Positions 41,601 through 44,401 of a stretch of 44,401 bases of DNA are shown here, piece after piece. Origin of the DNA: Anaerolinea sp. (GTDB lineage: Bacteria; Chloroflexota; Anaerolineae; Anaerolineales; Villigracilaceae); NCBI GenBank assembly GCA_020047815.1, contig JAIFNG010000011.1, positions 1 to 44,401 of the forward strand, given 5' to 3'. The notes beneath the pieces are model-generated. The model saw only the letters and a list, made by a program, of their open reading frames with translations. It had not been told where the DNA came from and did no database searches. Position 1 is the stretch's first letter. Every line of letters starts with the position of its first letter. Made by a program: the position numbers and the translations under genes.

Positions 41601-43049
41601 TACGGTTATCTGAAAGAGCGAAACGATTCCAGTAAGCGCTCCTTGACTTTGAAGGTAGGCGAGGGTCTTGCCGGCTGGGTTGTGCAAAACCGCGAAGCCA
41701 TCCTGTCCCATGACCTTTTCCAGGATCCGCGCTGGGTAAGAAGAGACGCGGGACAGGAACATCGCAGCGCTATTGCGGTTCCCATGCAGGTCGGGGAGGA
41801 TGTGATCGGTGTGCTGATGATCTTTCAGCGTGAGGCGAATGCATTCAGCACTGAAATGCTTAACCTGGTAAGAGCCATTGGGGGGCAGGTCGCTGTTGCA
41901 ATCAATAACGCCCACCTGTACGAATTGATTCGTGACCAGGCAGAACGTCTTGGCGTTATGCTCCGCAAAGAACAGGAGGACGCCAGCCGCTCGCAAGCCA
42001 TCCTTGAAGCTGTGGCAGATGGTGTGCTGGTTACCGGCATAGACAACCGCATAACCTTTGTAAACTCATCCACAGAACGTATTCTTGCGATCCAGGAATC
42101 CATACTGCTGGGAAGTCCTCTGGATTCCTTTGGCGGTTTTTTTGGGAAATCAGCAAATACTTGGATGGAAACCATCAGGCACTGGTCTGCAGATCCGTCT
42201 TCGCATAAGCCTGGCGATACATACGCTGAACAATTGGAATTGGAAAATGAACGGATTGCGCTTGTGCATCTTGCGCCTGTGATCATGCAGAATGATTTCC
42301 TTGGCACCGTCTCCATCTTCCGTGACATTACCCGTGAAGTGGAAGTGGACCGCCTGAAATCTGAATTTGTGGCAACTGTCAGTCATGAGCTGCGCACCCC
42401 CATGACTGCCATCAAAGGGTATGTGGACATCCTGAGCATGGGCGCAGCAGGAGCCTTGCAGGAAAATCAATTGCACTTCCTTGATATTGTCCGCAATAAT
42501 ATTGACCGTCTTAATATTCTTGTAAATGACCTGCTGGATATTTCCCGTATTGAAGCTGGACGGGTCATACTCAGTACGCAATCTGTTAATCTGCGAGATA
42601 TTGCCGAAGAGGTCATTGCTGAGACAATGCGCCGCTCGCAGCAGGAAGGTAAACCCATGGTTCTTTTGCTTGATGCGCCGGCAAAAGCTTTCTCTGTGAT
42701 GGGGGACGGGGAACGCATCAGGCAGGTCCTGGGAAATCTAGTGGACAATGCCTATAACTATACGCCCCATGATGGAACCATCCATGTCAACATCCATCAG
42801 CAAAAAGGGGAAATTCAGGTGGATGTGCAGGATAACGGTGTGGGCATTGCACCTGAAGACCAGGCTCGCATCTTTGAGCGCTTCTTCCGCGGCGAACACC
42901 CCCTGGTGCTTGCCACGCCTGGAACCGGCCTGGGGTTGCCTATTGTTCGTCAACTGGTTGAAATGCATAAGGGACGCATCTGGATGACCAGCACTGGTGT
43001 GCCAGGTGAAGGAAGTACATTTTCCTTCACCCTGCCGATCTATAAATAA
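35637..43049 (+). CDS. Giant multi-GAF sensor histidine kinase
   Basis: 2470 residues. One N-terminal membrane segment (about 5-25, GISLFIAGLVFVFLVWVALR), a PAS-like region (about 60-150), then 11 tandem GAF domains beginning near residues 160, 326, 500, 676, 842, 1072, 1237, 1414, 1586, 1750 and 1939. Each ends in a helix of the type QAAVAIRNARLYEDEQKR. After these come a PAS domain (about 2120-2220), HisKA with phospho-His2250 in VSHELRTPM, and a complete HATPase (N-box NLVDNAYNYTP, G1 DNGVGIAPED, F-box FERFFRG, G2 GTGLGLPI). The input is probably cytoplasmic because only one membrane segment is seen. The bracketing response-regulator genes start 15 nt before it and end 12 nt after, so they are the obvious phosphate acceptors. 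No frameshift or stop is seen across 7.4 kb. Confidence 0.95.
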   Translation: MLSGLGISLFIAGLVFVFLVWVALRMYPRKNIAAQVEYNFFAVPESSKSNDAVIMIQPGGRVEYMSGQARTYFNMHENEPFDLERLARSVRPADDFLDLCAAPGHKRVSISGKLVELSSFEVPGAYPMILLSMRDKELALTLEQGSGASEEILSVITDFTQSIAAKLDLQTTVQSILENVSRLVSSDVIELRLQNDEDQVPISYCYQPSNPNISGVVPSSAPQFGNLSDQLVAHRAPILIVDMRSQPELAATTELLPIQSYLGIPLMAGGEMVGTLEAGQTGEGRFGQHDIDLLYLVSGQAAVAIRNARLYEDEQKRVSELAGLANLNQALGNVREVQDVFVRLVDSITPLFAADIIGFLLYDEEKHTLEGQVPFRGLPPHFVQIYRTDIAANSPAEQVLTSQQPLLTLNASTDSNWQMLGISDIAIAASLRDTALVPLLSSGRMLGYLQVGHHQRGTSSFTQEELRLMNIVANQAAALIENILLVQQARTRAQRSDALRRIASLSGSSATLEEILKYSVQELASLFQAEVGAIFLLDETQGNLRLCRESIFGIPEEISSSVGPIFVDDPNYRYTVTGSQKPFLSAGLSTDRRVLSIYRPLATALLIESAIVVPLVVRERSIGELLLGSIKTDHFNLYDLQVAATAAGQLAAAVESADLLTQTDDSLRHRVAQLSAITRISRELSASLDLKHLLNIIRDEALRFTHANCSSILLLDQERALDDLVVEFSVGCENEYEIYSIDQDTLQIKEIHIVGDFLRESNPPPHDGVRSAVVVPIKYQTLVIGFINLHSSQPDFFTSEKVEWIQTMAMQAGIALNNAQRYQAEKKRAELMRRRADTLVRLADVSYDLGHDQPLDQALQVVARGIRDSTPFRVVLISMAEVETGLLRRVTATGIPQETLNELLSRKQPIQGVNKLMKPEFKVSRSYFIPNDQSPVIQSDVHVVTLDIPTSPIQQPNTWNVNDTLLVPLENAEGQVVGLISLDNPSNNLRPDKATIETVEVFAAQAALLVNNTLRQGELRSRIDALSSGLQRQQKLIDSTQNNLPILLHKDLEQTISLYNLDQRTQRVRAGLAITKSVSRQLDSSSALFALGRETLTQLGMSIALVAENIPDGSRLLHVLGSLPRSTNVESLFGQRNPLRTCLQSGETILIANLDENEEWHDASLLTSLRAKSVICLPVQVGNKTVAAMLAVCPEAMPDFTEEDRKVYLQISQQASLILQNISLLSQTRRRLDEVNLLLDFSRQLSGMDPDSILKSLLDSSRRVLQHAHAGVALVWDQQAEALVPRAVSGYADNTSMMEIKYRPGEALPGSVFLHKTARRVDEINFVRDYNLSAENLTIYRLATGGRLPVSSLLVPIIAAEQSLGLLVLDNFNTTGAFLPDDEALLSSLTQQIALSLDNVRLVQTTQERAGQLQALNIAAAALTSSLRSDQLINSLLDQLMPILPYDTATLWLREKDRLLVASTRGFADTDHRQGLSVNVQDSALFKEMAHGGQPIFIHDVREDPRFPPVKDPCLSWLGIPLISKGELVGVLAVEKWQAHYYTREQIQVGLTFASQSAVSLDNARLYEDSVSRATELDQRSQRLTTLNHFATVLTGLLDADQILNLTANELLKGLGAQRVSVVTFERGQASWKLSAPRMRVKLPRLLPEAPIFNRLRESLGIFNTDDARHEPDLAPLMEIFDEDTTALLILPLTSGQNLTALVFTQMIGENHFGLNELEIARTITSQATVALENARLFQSSVRTAERFAILNETSSHISALDPEDVYVAVHKAAERLMPLDSFVITLLDPEKNEIDAVYLSDRGKRHPGERISLGKGISSQVIQSGKPILALSLEQANQLNSVQAGEEDDVEETQSIVAVPMMLGGKSLGMLSAQSYQAGVYTEEDVQILGTLANQAIVAIQNGRLFAETQNLASKLEISVIERTAQLRREQQNTETLLNILTEVSSSLDLDRALNRTLALLNEAVGAEQGTIMLLHAEDNLLHYRAGYGYLKERNDSSKRSLTLKVGEGLAGWVVQNREAILSHDLFQDPRWVRRDAGQEHRSAIAVPMQVGEDVIGVLMIFQREANAFSTEMLNLVRAIGGQVAVAINNAHLYELIRDQAERLGVMLRKEQEDASRSQAILEAVADGVLVTGIDNRITFVNSSTERILAIQESILLGSPLDSFGGFFGKSANTWMETIRHWSADPSSHKPGDTYAEQLELENERIALVHLAPVIMQNDFLGTVSIFRDITREVEVDRLKSEFVATVSHELRTPMTAIKGYVDILSMGAAGALQENQLHFLDIVRNNIDRLNILVNDLLDISRIEAGRVILSTQSVNLRDIAEEVIAETMRRSQQEGKPMVLLLDAPAKAFSVMGDGERIRQVLGNLVDNAYNYTPHDGTIHVNIHQQKGEIQVDVQDNGVGIAPEDQARIFERFFRGEHPLVLATPGTGLGLPIVRQLVEMHKGRIWMTSTGVPGEGSTFSFTLPIYK

Positions 43050-43060
43050 ATGGAGACCGA

Positions 43061-43435
43061 ATGGCAAGGATATTAATAGCAGAAGACGAACCGGATATTC
43101 GTGAACTTATTGCCTTCACCCTGCGTTTTGCGGGACATGAAGTGACTACCACTGCCAATGGGGAAGAGGCGCTTCATCAGGCAACCGAGATGATCCCTGA
43201 TATTGTGATTATGGATGTGCGCATGCCGAAAATGACCGGGTACGATGCCTGTCGTGCAATGAAGGCGGATGTAGTTCTGAAGGATATTCCCGTTGTCTTT
43301 CTCTCTGCCAAAGGACAGGACTCTGAAGTTCAAACAGGGCTCGATGTAGGCGCGGAAGATTACCTGCTCAAACCTTTTGCGCCGAGCCATCTTGTAGAAC
43401 ATGTGAAAACCATCCTGGCAAAATTTGGAAAATAA
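43061..43435 (+). CDS. Single-domain response regulator (CheY-like)
   Basis: 124 residues, receiver domain only. Acidic residues in LIAEDEPD, phospho-acceptor Asp in IMDVRMPKMTGY, Ser in FLSAKGQD and Lys in LLKPFAPSH are all present. There is no output domain, so it either shuttles phosphate (as a relay protein) or acts by protein contact. Start ATG 43061 follows TGGAG, 12 nt after the kinase stop. It is the probable direct partner of the giant kinase. Confidence 0.93.
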   Translation: MARILIAEDEPDIRELIAFTLRFAGHEVTTTANGEEALHQATEMIPDIVIMDVRMPKMTGYDACRAMKADVVLKDIPVVFLSAKGQDSEVQTGLDVGAEDYLLKPFAPSHLVEHVKTILAKFGK

Positions 43436-43444
43436 CCCTAAACG

Positions 43445-44239
43445 ATGAGTGCAATTATTCTTGACGGTTCGATGGTGCATTACGAGGCTTTGGGACGGGG
43501 ACGCCCCATTATCTTCCTGCACGGTTGGGTTGGCTCATGGCGTTATTGGATCAACGCCATGCAGATTGCATCCACATCTTTCCGCGCCTATGCGCTCGAT
43601 CTATATGGTTTTGGCGATTCAATGCATAACCCGCTGCTCTACTCCCTTGATAAACAGACCGACCTCCTTAAACGGTTTCTGGAAGAAATGGGTATTGGCA
43701 AGGTCGCGTTGGTTGGTCATAATCTCGGTGCAGTGGTTGCATTTTCCTATCTTAAGCAATGGTCCCAAAGTGTGGATCGCATGATGGCCATAAACTGCCC
43801 TCTTGAACAATCCGCAGTCAGTGCGCGTGTGCGTACCGCCGCCATGCCTGAATTGGTGGATTGGCTGGGGGTACGCACTTCCGAAGCGGCATCTGCCCTC
43901 TCGGACGCTTCCAAGGTGGACCCGCAAGCGGTTTCTGCATCGATAGCAGGCATCCAGGCTTTGGGTGCCAATATGTTTACCGACATCCGCAACCTCGGCG
44001 TTCCCTGCCTGTTTGTAAACGGTCCCAATGACCCCGCGATCAGCATGCCGCCACAGGAGACGATAGATTCTTTTCCCAACCACATGCATCAGGTTACTCT
44101 TGAAGGCGCGGGGCACTTTCCCATGATCGACAACCCCAATCAGTTTAACCGCCTGTTGACCGATTTCCTTGCCCTTGACTCAGGTGTCAGTCCGCGCGAA
44201 TTACAATTGAAAGAGGAATGGAGACGCAGGGTGCGTTAG
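43445..44239 (+). CDS. Alpha/beta-hydrolase-fold protein with Asn in place of the nucleophile Ser
   Basis: 264 residues. It has the same fold and N-terminal sequence type as the hydrolase at 31429-32226 (HGWVGSWRYW). The nucleophile elbow reads GHNLGAVVAF, with Asn93 at exactly the alignable position of Ser93 in the paralogue. The codon is AAT. The Asp (NGPNDPAI) and His (AGHFPMIDNP) parts of the triad are kept. A Ser-dependent hydrolase reaction is therefore not expected; it may bind a ligand, act as a scaffold, or run a chemistry that does not need Ser. The C-terminus is basic (EEWRRRVR). It starts 9 nt after the CheY-like gene, so it is under the same control. Confidence 0.88.
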   Translation: MSAIILDGSMVHYEALGRGRPIIFLHGWVGSWRYWINAMQIASTSFRAYALDLYGFGDSMHNPLLYSLDKQTDLLKRFLEEMGIGKVALVGHNLGAVVAFSYLKQWSQSVDRMMAINCPLEQSAVSARVRTAAMPELVDWLGVRTSEAASALSDASKVDPQAVSASIAGIQALGANMFTDIRNLGVPCLFVNGPNDPAISMPPQETIDSFPNHMHQVTLEGAGHFPMIDNPNQFNRLLTDFLALDSGVSPRELQLKEEWRRRVR

Positions 44240-44282
44240 ACTTTAGAATCCGCTTGTCCTGTGAAATGAACAATGTTTTTTG

Positions 44283-44311
44283 TTGACGGGTAAAATTAGC
44301 GGTGATACAAT
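44283..44311 (+). promoter_or_regulatory. Promoter of the tRNA-Glu gene
   Basis: TTGACG (44283-44288) and TACAAT (44306-44311) are separated by 17 nt. The expected start is near 44318, 8 nt before the mature tRNA 5' end. Confidence 0.65.
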
Positions 44312-44325
44312 GCAACCCGCTTCAA

Positions 44326-44398
44326 GCCCCCATCGTCTAGTGGCCCAGGACGAAGCCCTCTCAAGGCTTAAACCGGGATTCGAATTCCCGTGGGGGCA
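44326..44398 (+). tRNA. tRNA-Glu (anticodon CUC)
   Basis: Cloverleaf is complete: acceptor GCCCCCA with TGGGGGC, D arm with AGTGG, anticodon stem AAGCC/GGCTT enclosing loop CTCTCAA, and T arm CGGGA-TTCGAAT-TCCCG. The anticodon CTC reads GAG. The discriminator is A (44398). The following bases are CCT, so the CCA end is not fully encoded and must be added by the CCA enzyme. Confidence 0.93.
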
Positions 44399-44401
44399 CC
44401 T

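Noticed and set aside
35637..43049. Several separate kinase genes or a frameshifted gene
   Set aside because: The frame is open throughout and all 11 GAF units, the PAS and the kinase core are in one phase; there is no internal stop.
1..44401. CRISPR array, insertion sequence or prophage
   Set aside because: No regularly spaced direct repeats, no transposase or integrase motifs, and no phage structural genes were found on either strand.

Overview
The window looks like a piece of a Chloroflexota chromosome, most likely class Anaerolineae. This is an inference from content: a one-TM hybrid-scale histidine kinase with many GAF domains, a lipoprotein with the Thr/Pro-rich linker common in that class, Ser/Thr kinase signalling with a beta-propeller sensor, PATAN/DUF4388 plus Ras-like GTPase genes, and no outer-membrane or LPS genes. 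Base composition is near 50% G+C throughout, and there are no insertion sequences, phage genes, CRISPR arrays or rRNA. Apart from one toxin-antitoxin pair, the region reads as resident chromosome.

Left part (1-6912). The 3' end of a small membrane/zinc-ribbon gene is followed by a minus-strand operon (LipM-type octanoyltransferase, saccharopine-dehydrogenase-like oxidoreductase, Fes-like esterase). Divergent from it is a MntA/HepT toxin-antitoxin pair; both of these transcription units appear to start leaderless. A second minus-strand operon holds a metallophosphoesterase, a ParB-like protein and a DapA-family aldolase.

Signalling operon A (7049-12857). Seven tightly packed plus-strand genes: a Ser/Thr kinase with a PQQ-like propeller (apparent CTG start), a PP2C phosphatase, a DnaJ-VWA fusion, a zinc-ribbon/FHA protein, an 80-residue unknown and an OmpR-type response regulator. 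This is a complete phosphorylate/dephosphorylate/read-out set joined to a chaperone-like effector. A small heat-shock protein follows.

Metabolic middle (13489-25513). An M20 amidohydrolase/carbamoylase, an adenosine deaminase, panB and panE (pantoate synthesis), cobalamin-dependent metH preceded by a strongly structured leader, an AspT-type antiporter with two RCK_C domains, OsmC, YhhN and an HD-domain hydrolase. Minus-strand genes at 25602-29724 encode a lipoprotein, a GT39-type glycosyltransferase, a four-helix EamA-like transporter and a GT-B-like protein; they look like a cell-surface glycan set.

Signalling/lipid locus B (30031-44239). Nine plus-strand genes: PATAN/DUF4388 protein, MglA-like GTPase, alpha/beta hydrolase, left-handed beta-helix protein, a homologue of cyanobacterial long-chain acyl-ACP reductase with the catalytic Cys kept, response regulator with a degenerate GGDEF, a 2470-residue histidine kinase with 11 GAF domains, a single-domain response regulator, and a second alpha/beta hydrolase whose nucleophile Ser is Asn. 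I regard this as the best candidate for an undescribed system: signalling proteins wired to fatty-aldehyde formation. A tRNA-Glu(CUC) with a clear promoter closes the window.
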